A program made the position numbers and the translations under genes. DNA of 7,988 bases, taken from Chryseosolibacter sp035628595 (lineage in GTDB: Bacteria; Bacteroidota; Bacteroidia; Cytophagales; Cyclobacteriaceae). This document shows positions 1-5,665 of this stretch, in pieces. How positions within the stretch are numbered: position 1 is the first letter of the stretch; each line of letters starts with the position of its first letter. Below the pieces are notes generated by a model, which saw only the letters and a list, made by a program, of their open reading frames with translations, made no database searches and was not told the DNA's origin. The stretch is from contig DASPJN010000273.1 of assembly GCA_035628595.1 (NCBI GenBank), positions 1 through 7,988 on the forward strand, in the 5' to 3' direction.

Positions 1-94
1 GCTTATCAGAGAAGGTATTTCCACCGTACCAGTTAGAATCCCAACCGCGAACGATGCCTAGTCTTAAGCCTACAGGATTAATCTTCTGTCCCAT
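1..94 (-). CDS. rpsC: 30S ribosomal protein S3, 5' end only (partial)
   Basis: S3 binds the head of the small ribosomal subunit near the mRNA entry channel. Only the first 31 codons are inside the window; the gene continues beyond base 1. The visible protein begins MGQKINPVGLRLGIVRGW, the characteristic S3 N-terminus. The KH and C-terminal domains are not visible. The ATG (92-94, complement) lies 2 nt after the rplV stop codon. An AAGGAA run inside the end of rplV could act as a weak ribosome binding site, so translational coupling to rplV is likely. The identity is firm because of both the N-terminal sequence and its place in the S10 operon after rplV. Confidence 0.95.
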   Translation of the reverse strand, partial: MGQKINPVGLRLGIVRGWDSNWYGGNTFSDK

Positions 95-96
95 TA

Positions 97-630
97 TTAT
101 TCCTTAGTTTCTTTTTCTTCTGTTACTACTTCTGCGCCAGCTTTATTCAGGCTGTCGATGACAAGCGTTACGTGATTTGAACGCTTTCTGATTCTGTGTG
201 CGCGTCCTTGCGGAGCAGGTCTCAATCTTTTCAACTGACGACCACCGTCAACCCAGATATCTTTTACAAAAAGATCAGCCTCTTCAAGCTTCGCATCCTG
301 GTTCTTGCTACCCCAGTTTGCGATAGCAGAAAGCAACAGCTTTTCAAGTTTCGCCGCGCCGATTTTAGGCTCAGCCTTCAATATGTTCAAAGCCTTGTTA
401 ACCCGCACACCTCTGATCAGGTCAGCAACGAGTCTCATCTTACGAGGAGATGATGGTACATTCACCAGCTTCGCAGTTTGAGGACCTGTTTTCGCAGCCT
501 CTTTCTTCGCGTCGCGTTTCTCTCTTTTCAGTACGGACTTCTTTGTCTTCCTTGCGGTTACTTCTGCTACAGGAGCAGCGGCCTCAGCCTTGACAGACTT
601 TTTAGTCTTTTTCGCTTTCGTTTCTGCCAT
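97..630 (-). CDS. rplV: 50S ribosomal protein L22 with a long basic N-terminal extension
   Basis: L22 binds 23S rRNA and its beta-hairpin lines the peptide exit tunnel. The protein is 177 residues, against 110 in E. coli. The conserved core runs from about residue 52 to 160. It includes SSPRKMRLVADLIRG at 60-74, SAIANW at 101-106 and the C-terminal signature RAHRIRKRSNHVTLVI at 143-158. Ahead of it is a tail of about 50 residues rich in Lys and Ala, containing a near-repeat (KKTKKSV at 7-13, RKTKKSV at 27-33). The last 15 residues are rich in Glu and Lys. Bacteroidetes L22 proteins often have a short basic tail; from memory this one is about 30 residues longer. The start is supported by the rpsS stop codon lying only 2 nt upstream and by the absence of any other Met before residue 65. 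Codons 6-13 and 27-33 encode the repeat. Confidence 0.96.
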   Translation of the reverse strand: MAETKAKKTKKSVKAEAAAPVAEVTARKTKKSVLKREKRDAKKEAAKTGPQTAKLVNVPSSPRKMRLVADLIRGVRVNKALNILKAEPKIGAAKLEKLLLSAIANWGSKNQDAKLEEADLFVKDIWVDGGRQLKRLRPAPQGRAHRIRKRSNHVTLVIDSLNKAGAEVVTEEKETKE

Positions 631-632
631 GA

Positions 633-911
633 TTACCTAGCGTTATCTTTCTTGTTTCCAGAGTGACCGCGGAATGTACGAGTAGGAGCAAACTCGCCGA
701 GCTTGTGACCTACCATGTTTTCCGTTACATAAACCGGAATAAATTTATTTCCATTATGAACAGCGAAGGTATGGCTGATCATTTCAGGTGTGATCGTTGA
801 TCTTCTAGACCATGTCTTGATCACTGATTTTTTACCAGACTTTTCTGTTGTCTCGACCTTCTTGAGGAGACGGAAGTCTGCGTACGGTCCTTTCTTAATC
901 GAACGTCCCAT
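633..911 (-). CDS. rpsS: 30S ribosomal protein S19
   Basis: S19 sits in the head of the 30S subunit and contacts S13 and the A-site finger region. The protein is 92 residues, the same as in E. coli. It shows the typical N-terminus MGRSIKKGPYADF and the conserved C-terminal region VGHKLGEFAPTRTFRGHSG at about residues 67-85. Its ATG shares one base with the rplB stop codon (TAATG), which suggests translational coupling to rplB. Two nucleotides separate its own stop from rplV. Nothing about it looks unusual. Confidence 0.98.
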   Translation of the reverse strand: MGRSIKKGPYADFRLLKKVETTEKSGKKSVIKTWSRRSTITPEMISHTFAVHNGNKFIPVYVTENMVGHKLGEFAPTRTFRGHSGNKKDNAR

Positions 912-1735
912 TATTTTTTCCTTCTAGAGATGATTAAATTATCAGAATACTTCTTCGGGTGACGAGTCTTCTTACCTTTTGAGTACAGACCGTTACGCGA
1001 TCTTGGATGTCCGCCAGAAGCGCGACCTTCACCACCACCCATCGGGTGATCAACAGGGTTCATGGCAACCGGACGAGTACGAGGTCTTCTTCCTCTCCAA
1101 CGGCTGCGACCAGCCTTACCCACGCTTTCGTTCATGTGATCAGCGTTCGATGTCGCGCCAACAGTAGCAACGCAAACATCCATCACATTGCGCATCTCAC
1201 CAGAAGGCATTTTCAATGTTGCCATTCCGTTTTCACGCGCCAGCAACTGAACAAATGTACCGGCAGAACGTGCCATTGCACCGCCCTTACCTGGTTTCAT
1301 TTCAACGTTATGAATAATGGTACCGAGAGGAATTTTTGAAAGCGGTAATGCATTGCCAACTTCTGGCGCTACATCCGGACCAGAGATAACCTGTTGTCCG
1401 ACCTTCAATCCTTCAGGAGCCAGGATATATGACTTCGATCCGTCAGCATAAAACAGGAGAGCAATACGTGCCGAACGAGTTGGATCGTATTCAATCGTCT
1501 TAACAGTAGCGGGGATACCGAACTTGTTACGCTTGAAGTCAATCTCTCTAAGCTTTTGCTTATGGCCACCGCCGATATAGCGCATGGTCATTCTTCCTTG
1601 ATTATTTCTACCACCGGTCTTCTTGATAGTAGTTACCAAAGATTTCTCAGGCTTATTCGTGGTAACATCTTCAAATGATGTCGCCATTCTGTGTCTTGTG
1701 CCTGGTGTTACCGGTTTTAATTTCTTCAACGCCAT
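911..1735 (-). CDS. rplB: 50S ribosomal protein L2
   Basis: L2 is a primary 23S rRNA-binding protein needed for subunit association and peptidyl transferase activity. The length, 274 residues, is normal. Core motifs are GGRNNQGRMTMRYIGGGHKQ at 41-60 and AMNPVDHPMGGGEGR at 224-238. His230 is in the position of E. coli His229. The residue after DHP is Met where most bacteria have His; from memory this is usual in Bacteroidetes, and it supports the phylum call. The stretch GRSRWRGRRPRTRP (209-222) and the basic tail ending SRRKK are also typical. There is a 12-nt gap after rplW with no clear Shine-Dalgarno sequence, and a 1-nt TAATG overlap with rpsS downstream. Confidence 0.98.
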   Translation of the reverse strand: MALKKLKPVTPGTRHRMATSFEDVTTNKPEKSLVTTIKKTGGRNNQGRMTMRYIGGGHKQKLREIDFKRNKFGIPATVKTIEYDPTRSARIALLFYADGSKSYILAPEGLKVGQQVISGPDVAPEVGNALPLSKIPLGTIIHNVEMKPGKGGAMARSAGTFVQLLARENGMATLKMPSGEMRNVMDVCVATVGATSNADHMNESVGKAGRSRWRGRRPRTRPVAMNPVDHPMGGGEGRASGGHPRSRNGLYSKGKKTRHPKKYSDNLIISRRKK

Positions 1736-1747
1736 TGTTCTGTGCGA

Positions 1748-2035
1748 TTATACGTTGCTATAAAAATCAATTACTTCACCTTCAGCCAGGGTTACAATGG
1801 CCTTCTTGTAGTTTGGTCTGCGACCAGACAAAACACCTGTTTTTGTATAACGGGTTTTCATTTTGCCCATCACTTTCATGGTGTTTACTCTTTCGACATT
1901 AACACCGTATTGCTTTTCAACGGCCTTCTTGATCTCAACTTTGTTTGCTTCCGCATCTACGATAAAACCGTATTTGCCTTTTTCATTCAAAGAAGAAACT
2001 TTCTCCGTAACCAATGGCCTCTTCAGGATACTCAT
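1748..2035 (-). CDS. rplW: 50S ribosomal protein L23
   Basis: L23 lies at the mouth of the peptide exit tunnel and is the docking site for trigger factor and SRP. The protein has 95 residues, normal for the family. It opens with MSILKRPLVTEKVS, the conserved L23 N-terminus. The segment FIVDAEANKVEIKKAVEKQY at 24-43 is the classic L23 helix region, and GRRPNYKKAIVTL at 71-83 completes the fold. The ATG shares one base with the rplD stop (TAATG), so coupling to rplD translation is likely. rplB follows after 12 nt, the longest gap in this part of the operon. Confidence 0.97.
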   Translation of the reverse strand: MSILKRPLVTEKVSSLNEKGKYGFIVDAEANKVEIKKAVEKQYGVNVERVNTMKVMGKMKTRYTKTGVLSGRRPNYKKAIVTLAEGEVIDFYSNV

Positions 2036-2667
2036 TATTCTTTATTTAATAAGTTCTCAATTTTGCTAATAGAGCTTTCAACAAAGATCACGCTGTCTGC
2101 ATGCATCACATCGTATGTATTGATCTGATCTGCAGTTGTGATTTTTGCATTCTCGATGTTTCTTCCTGACAACACAACATTCTTGCTTGCATCAGGAAGC
2201 ACGAGCAACGTCTTCTTCGTACCCAGTGAAAGGGCATTCAGGAGGTTAACGTACTGCTTTGTTTTCGGAGAATCGAAAGAAAAATCTTCCAACACAGCGA
2301 TCGCGTTATCCTTTGCCTTATATGAAAGCGCAGACTTGCGTGCAAGATCCTTCACTTTCTTATTCAGCTTGAAAGAATAGTCACGTGGTGTAGGACCGAA
2401 TACACGTCCACCACCTTTGAACTGAGGGTTCTTGATGTTACCCGCACGGGCGCCACCAGTTCCTTTTTGCTTCTTCAGCTTTTTGGAAGAACCTGTAATT
2501 TCGTTACGCTGCTTTGCTTTATGAGTACCCTGGCGCTGATTGGCAAGGATGCTTTTAACATCGAGGTAGATTGCATGGTCGTTTGGTTCAATACCAAACA
2601 CTTCGTCAGAAAGGTTTACTTTCTTCGACGTCTTTTCACCACTGGATTTTAATACTGCTACTTCCAT
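2035..2667 (-). CDS. rplD: 50S ribosomal protein L4
   Basis: L4 is an early-assembling 23S rRNA-binding protein whose extended loop forms part of the exit-tunnel constriction with L22. The length, 210 residues, is usual. The internal loop is clear at about residues 45-97: RQGTHKAKQRNEITGSSKK, then KQKGTGGARAGNIKNPQFKG and GGRVFGPTPRDYS. The globular part includes KVKDLARKSALSYKAKDN (103-120). In E. coli L4 also represses its own operon; whether it does so here is unknown, although the leader upstream of rplC could be a target. It overlaps rplC and rplW by 1 nt each (TAATG at both ends). Confidence 0.97.
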   Translation of the reverse strand: MEVAVLKSSGEKTSKKVNLSDEVFGIEPNDHAIYLDVKSILANQRQGTHKAKQRNEITGSSKKLKKQKGTGGARAGNIKNPQFKGGGRVFGPTPRDYSFKLNKKVKDLARKSALSYKAKDNAIAVLEDFSFDSPKTKQYVNLLNALSLGTKKTLLVLPDASKNVVLSGRNIENAKITTADQINTYDVMHADSVIFVESSISKIENLLNKE

Positions 2668-3299
2668 TATTTCTGAAGGATTACAGTTGAATTCTTTGCT
2701 CCTGGAACCGAGCCGCTGATGACGATCAGATTTTGCTCAGGAAGAATCTTTACAACTTTAAGGTTGGTAACTTTTACGCGATCATTACCCATGCGGCCAC
2801 CAAGGCGCTTTCCTTTAATAACGCGTGAAGCGAAGGAAGCATTACCCATAGAACCAGGTGCGCGAAGTCTGTTATGCTGACCGTGCGTCTGACCACCCAC
2901 ACCGCTGAAACCGTGGCGCTTTACAACACCCTGGAAACCGCGACCTTTTGATGTGCCAACCGCGTCAATGAAATCGCCTTCAACAAATACATCCTGGATA
3001 CGAACCTCTTTGCCGAGCTCAACCATTCCGTCAAATTCTTTACGGAAATCGCGGAACTCAACAACGTTTCTTTTAGGAGTTGTGTTTGCTTTCTTGAAAT
3101 GACCTAATTCAGCTTTGGGAGTGTTCTTTTCTTTCTTCTCACCGTAAGCTAACTGAACGGCGCGATAACCGTCAGTCTCTTCGTTTTTTACTTGGGTGAC
3201 TACGCAGGGACCGGCCTCGATCACTGTACATGCGATACTCTCGCCCTCTGGGCTGTAAACGCTAGTCATTCCAATTTTTCGTCCTATAATGCCAGGCAT
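2667..3299 (-). CDS. rplC: 50S ribosomal protein L3, first gene of this operon copy
   Basis: L3 is an initiator of 50S assembly that reaches towards the peptidyl transferase centre. The protein has 210 residues. Family features are MPGIIGRKIGMTSVY at the N-terminus, DAVGTSKGRGFQGVVKRHGF at 112-131, GGQTHGQHNRLRAPGSMG at 135-152 and GNDRVKVTNLKVV at 171-183. At the position of E. coli Gln150, the residue methylated by PrmB, this protein has Ser155, so that modification cannot occur here. Upstream is a non-coding leader and promoter rather than rpsJ. A weak AAAAAGG motif lies about 8 nt before the ATG. The 1-nt overlap with rplD suggests coupled translation. Confidence 0.97.
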   Translation of the reverse strand: MPGIIGRKIGMTSVYSPEGESIACTVIEAGPCVVTQVKNEETDGYRAVQLAYGEKKEKNTPKAELGHFKKANTTPKRNVVEFRDFRKEFDGMVELGKEVRIQDVFVEGDFIDAVGTSKGRGFQGVVKRHGFSGVGGQTHGQHNRLRAPGSMGNASFASRVIKGKRLGGRMGNDRVKVTNLKVVKILPEQNLIVISGSVPGAKNSTVILQK

Positions 3300-3387
3300 G
3301 GTTGAAACCTTTTTATGCTGTTTTTCAGGATTTTCCGCTTTTTGCAGACCTTTTCAATGGAAGAAAATCCACAATCCGCGAAAAAGG
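3300..3387 (-). promoter_or_regulatory. Untranslated leader of the rplC operon with competing pairings
   Basis: About 88 nt separate the inferred transcription start from the rplC ATG. On the minus strand, the segment GCGGAAAATCC (3328-3338) can pair in two mutually exclusive ways. Its GAAAATCC part is perfectly complementary to GGATTTTC at 3363-3370 (8 bp). Its GCGGAAAA part pairs with TTTTTCGC at 3378-3385 (8 bp including one G-U). Alternative pairings of this kind are compatible with autogenous control by a ribosomal protein, but the leader is short and A/T-rich and no folding was calculated. Regulatory function is inference. Confidence 0.3.
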
Positions 3388-3391
3388 ACTG

Positions 3392-3422
3392 CAAAGATAG
3401 GAAACGAAGACTAGTTAACAAA
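3392..3422 (-). promoter_or_regulatory. Bacteroidetes-type promoter for the rplC-rpsC operon
   Basis: On the minus strand, TATCTTTG (3392-3399) matches the Bacteroidetes -7 consensus TAnnTTTG exactly. A TTTG (3419-3422) lies upstream with 19 nt between the two elements, matching the -33 element at normal spacing. Transcription should start near 3387, giving a leader of about 88 nt before rplC. The fit is as good as this consensus allows, and the position ahead of the first ribosomal gene makes sense. Confidence 0.78.
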
Positions 3423-3499
3423 TGTGGGTTTAGAAATTTTCTGAAAATCTCGCGTTTCAGTCCATTATACTCCCGCTTAGACCGGAAGCGTTTCTCTTA

Positions 3500-3518
3500 T
3501 TTAATGAGAATCAGGAAC
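3500..3518 (+). promoter_or_regulatory. Candidate Fur-like operator upstream of the ABC importer
   Basis: TTTAATGAGAATCAGGAAC matches 13 of 19 positions of the classic Fur box GATAATGATAATCATTATC. It lies 45 bp upstream of a siderophore/heme-type permease gene, a sensible place for iron-responsive repression. An overlapping imperfect inverted repeat (TTCTC at 3492-3496, GAGAA at 3506-3510) is also present. No TAnnTTTG promoter element can be seen on the plus strand between the two divergent genes, so the transporter promoter itself is not identified. A 13/19 match can occur by chance in DNA of this composition, and the consensus comes from Proteobacteria, so this is only a candidate. Confidence 0.3.
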
Positions 3519-3563
3519 TAATCGTTCAAAAACCAGTATCATTGCCGTCTGAAAAGTGGGTAA

Positions 3564-4577
3564 ATGACCTCAAAAACCAAATTTTCATGGTTCTTACTCG
3601 TTGCCTTACTGGCGGCACTTTTTATTCTCGACCTACTCTCCGGAAGTGTGAAAATATCTGTCGCGGAGGCGATTCGCGCAATCAGTTCTGACAGGGGTGA
3701 GGATATCCATCGCGAAATACTTCTCAATTTCCGGTTGACTAAAGCTTTAACCTGCATCCTTGCCGGTGGAAGCCTGGCCCTTGCCGGACTCCAGATGCAA
3801 ACACTCTTTAGAAATCCGCTAGCCGGCCCTGACGTGTTGGGTCTGTCATCCGGCGCAAGCCTGGCCGTTTCCATTCTTTACCTGGGAACATTTGACATTA
3901 TAAAAGGCCAGTCAGCATCTGCATCATGGAGCATTGCTGTGGCAGCAAGCGTAGGATGCATGGCTGTGTTTCTAATAATGCTGTTAATCGCCCGAAAACT
4001 TCGCGATAACGTTTCTTTGTTACTTGTCGGGTTAATGATAGGAGCGGCAACTTCATCGGTAGTCAGCTTGCTGCAGTATATCAGTAACGCAGATGACCTC
4101 CAGTTATATATGATATGGACTTTTGGAACACTTGGCGCGCTCAACTGGGCCGAAATAATGATTTTAGGTATTGTTACGCTGATTGGTGCTGCTGTTGCTA
4201 TCTACAACATGAAAGCCTTAAATGCCTGGATGATGGGCGAGTATTACGCCCGGTCAATCGGGATCAATCTGTCGCGTTCGCGTGTTCTCACCATTATTTC
4301 AGGGGGAATACTAACGGGTGCTGTGACAGCATTTTGCGGGCCGATCGCTTTTGTCGGATTGGCGGTGCCACACCTGGTGAAACTTATTATTTCGACGAAC
4401 GATCACAAGAAACTAATTCCGGCAGTTTTGATGGGTGGCGCTTCTCTCCTACTCTTTTGCGATATCATTGCCCAACTTCCGAATGACATCATTCTGCCGG
4501 TGAATGCGATCACGGCTTTAATTGGAGCGCCGGTTGTGATCTGGGTTGTGATCAATAACAAATCTGTTAAAGTATGA
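3564..4577 (+). CDS. FecCD/BtuC-family ABC importer permease (iron-siderophore, heme or cobalamin type)
   Basis: This is the inner-membrane channel subunit of a type II ABC importer. The 337-residue length is normal. The first hydrophobic segment (about 9-25) starts right after a short basic N-terminus, which supports the chosen ATG. Family motifs appear in order: LAGGSLALAGLQMQTLFRNP at 66-85 followed by LAGPDVLGLSSGASL (86-100), the coupling-helix region GPIAFVGLAVPHLVK at 259-273, and the C-terminal LPVNAITALIGAPVVIWVV at 311-329. Hydrophobic segments recur throughout, consistent with about ten membrane helices. The usual RxPR motif is RLTK (57-60). The ATPase gene follows with a 4-nt ATGA overlap. 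No periplasmic binding protein or TonB receptor gene is next to it. The substrate cannot be told from sequence; iron chelates are the best guess, given the possible Fur box. Confidence 0.93.
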   Translation: MTSKTKFSWFLLVALLAALFILDLLSGSVKISVAEAIRAISSDRGEDIHREILLNFRLTKALTCILAGGSLALAGLQMQTLFRNPLAGPDVLGLSSGASLAVSILYLGTFDIIKGQSASASWSIAVAASVGCMAVFLIMLLIARKLRDNVSLLLVGLMIGAATSSVVSLLQYISNADDLQLYMIWTFGTLGALNWAEIMILGIVTLIGAAVAIYNMKALNAWMMGEYYARSIGINLSRSRVLTIISGGILTGAVTAFCGPIAFVGLAVPHLVKLIISTNDHKKLIPAVLMGGASLLLFCDIIAQLPNDIILPVNAITALIGAPVVIWVVINNKSVKV

Positions 4578-5587
4578 TCGCAGATTTGAAACCAGTTGTT
4601 ACGCTCGATAACGTTGTTATAGGGTTCAGGGAAAACGGTCGTATCCTTTTTGAAAATATTAATCTTGCGTTGTGGCCCGGCCGGCTCGTATGTTTAATGG
4701 GAAGAAATGGAGTTGGGAAATCCTCTTTAATAAGAAGCATCGCAGGACTGCAAAAACTCATTGCCGGAAAAATCGCGATTAGTGAAACCTCAGATAACCG
4801 GGAGATACCGAAGCAGATCTCGACCGTGTTAACTGAAAGGGCTTCCGTTGCCAACATGCAGGTTTATGAATTCGTCTCTTTCGGCCGCTATCCTTATATA
4901 GACTGGAAAGCAAACTTATCGGAACCGGATCATGAGAAAATTCGCGCGTCTTTATCAAAGGTCGGGATAGTTGATTTGCAGGATTCAAATGTCTCCACGC
5001 TCAGTGACGGGCAGATGCAAATGGTTATGATCGCGCGCGCCCTCGTGCAGGACACACCTATTATTTTGCTCGACGAGCCCACTGCTCACCTGGATCTCAA
5101 CCATCGGCTTGAGGTAATGAAACTCCTCAAATCGCTCACGCGTGAATTAAACAAAGCGATACTTATCTCAACGCACGAGTTGGACCTGGCGCTTCAGGTC
5201 GCTGACGAGATCTGGCTTGCGGGATCTGACAAAACGATTTCGCCAGGAATTCCGGAAGACCTGGTCTTGAACGGATCATTCGATCATGTCTTTCAGTTTA
5301 AGGGCTTCGATCTTAAGAGCGGAAAATTTCATCATGCCCCGTTCAGAGACAAGCCCATCGTTTTGATAGGAGAAAGTCACGCGTTTCTTTGGACGAAAAA
5401 TGCGCTGGAGCGTAACGGTTTCAAAGTGGTGACGAGATACGATGCATCGGAGAATCATCGCTACACAGTTACGATTCTGGATGAAGAAGGAAAAATTTCC
5501 TGGCTGGTCGATGACAATCTGAAGCAGCCGCAAAAAACTTTTTCGATTGAAAACCTTCTCTCAATCGTTTGCGCTCTACCTGAGTAA
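4574..5587 (+). CDS. FecE-type ABC importer ATPase with an uncharacterised C-terminal extension
   Basis: This is the cytoplasmic ATPase partner of the preceding permease. The protein has 337 residues, whereas FecE/BtuD proteins have about 250-260. Walker A is GRNGVGKSS (43-51), the signature is LSDGQMQ (143-149), Walker B is IILLDEPT (163-170) with catalytic Glu168, the D-loop is HLDL (172-175) and the H-loop His is 201. FGRYPY at 103-108 is typical of the FecE group. In an ungapped alignment with E. coli FecE, the Q-loop Gln falls on Thr87 of VLTER (85-89). From about residue 243 there is an extra segment of about 95 residues (GKFHHAPF, then PIVLIGESHAFLWTKNALER at 261-280) that I cannot assign to a named domain. 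From memory, similar tails and VLT[ED]R motifs occur in other Bacteroidetes ATPases of this group. The 4-nt overlap with the permease supports the start. Confidence 0.92.
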   Translation: MIADLKPVVTLDNVVIGFRENGRILFENINLALWPGRLVCLMGRNGVGKSSLIRSIAGLQKLIAGKIAISETSDNREIPKQISTVLTERASVANMQVYEFVSFGRYPYIDWKANLSEPDHEKIRASLSKVGIVDLQDSNVSTLSDGQMQMVMIARALVQDTPIILLDEPTAHLDLNHRLEVMKLLKSLTRELNKAILISTHELDLALQVADEIWLAGSDKTISPGIPEDLVLNGSFDHVFQFKGFDLKSGKFHHAPFRDKPIVLIGESHAFLWTKNALERNGFKVVTRYDASENHRYTVTILDEEGKISWLVDDNLKQPQKTFSIENLLSIVCALPE

Positions 5588-5606
5588 GATTATCATCAAA
5601 AATCGA

Positions 5607-5637
5607 AATGTAAGGTGGCATCTGTTTGTTAGGTTTG
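5607..5637 (+). promoter_or_regulatory. Candidate promoter for the phosphorylase-like gene
   Basis: TAGGTTTG at 5630-5637 is an exact match to the Bacteroidetes -7 element TAnnTTTG. The corresponding -33 position (AATG, 5607-5610, 19 nt upstream) matches TTTG poorly. Transcription would begin near 5642, about 24 nt before the preferred ATG at 5666. With no terminator visible after the ATPase gene, read-through from upstream is also possible. Confidence 0.45.
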
Positions 5638-5665
5638 TACGACAACGTTTATAGTGACTTACATT

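Noticed and set aside
1007..1339. A plus-strand open frame of 110 codons inside rplB.
   Set aside because: It lies wholly antisense to the highly conserved L2 gene, and its translation is a low-complexity Ser/Thr/Arg-rich product with no recognisable motif.
3315..3521. A 68-codon plus-strand open frame in the intergenic region before the permease.
   Set aside because: It spans the minus-strand promoter and leader of the rplC operon, shows no family resemblance, and has no ribosome binding site. It reads as chance.
3539..3874. A minus-strand open frame of 111 codons overlapping the start of the permease.
   Set aside because: It is a shadow of the permease coding sequence on the other strand and has no recognisable protein features.
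5582..5600. A second Fur-box-like match (13/19 on the minus strand) overlapping the end of the ATPase gene, ahead of the phosphorylase-like gene.
   Set aside because: It includes the stop codon region of the ATPase gene, lies before a gene with no expected iron link, and matches of this quality are expected by chance in a window this size.
5654..5656. GTG as the start of the phosphorylase-like gene.
   Set aside because: It is in frame but adds only four residues, and the ATG at 5666 better fits the inferred transcription start near 5642. It cannot be fully excluded.
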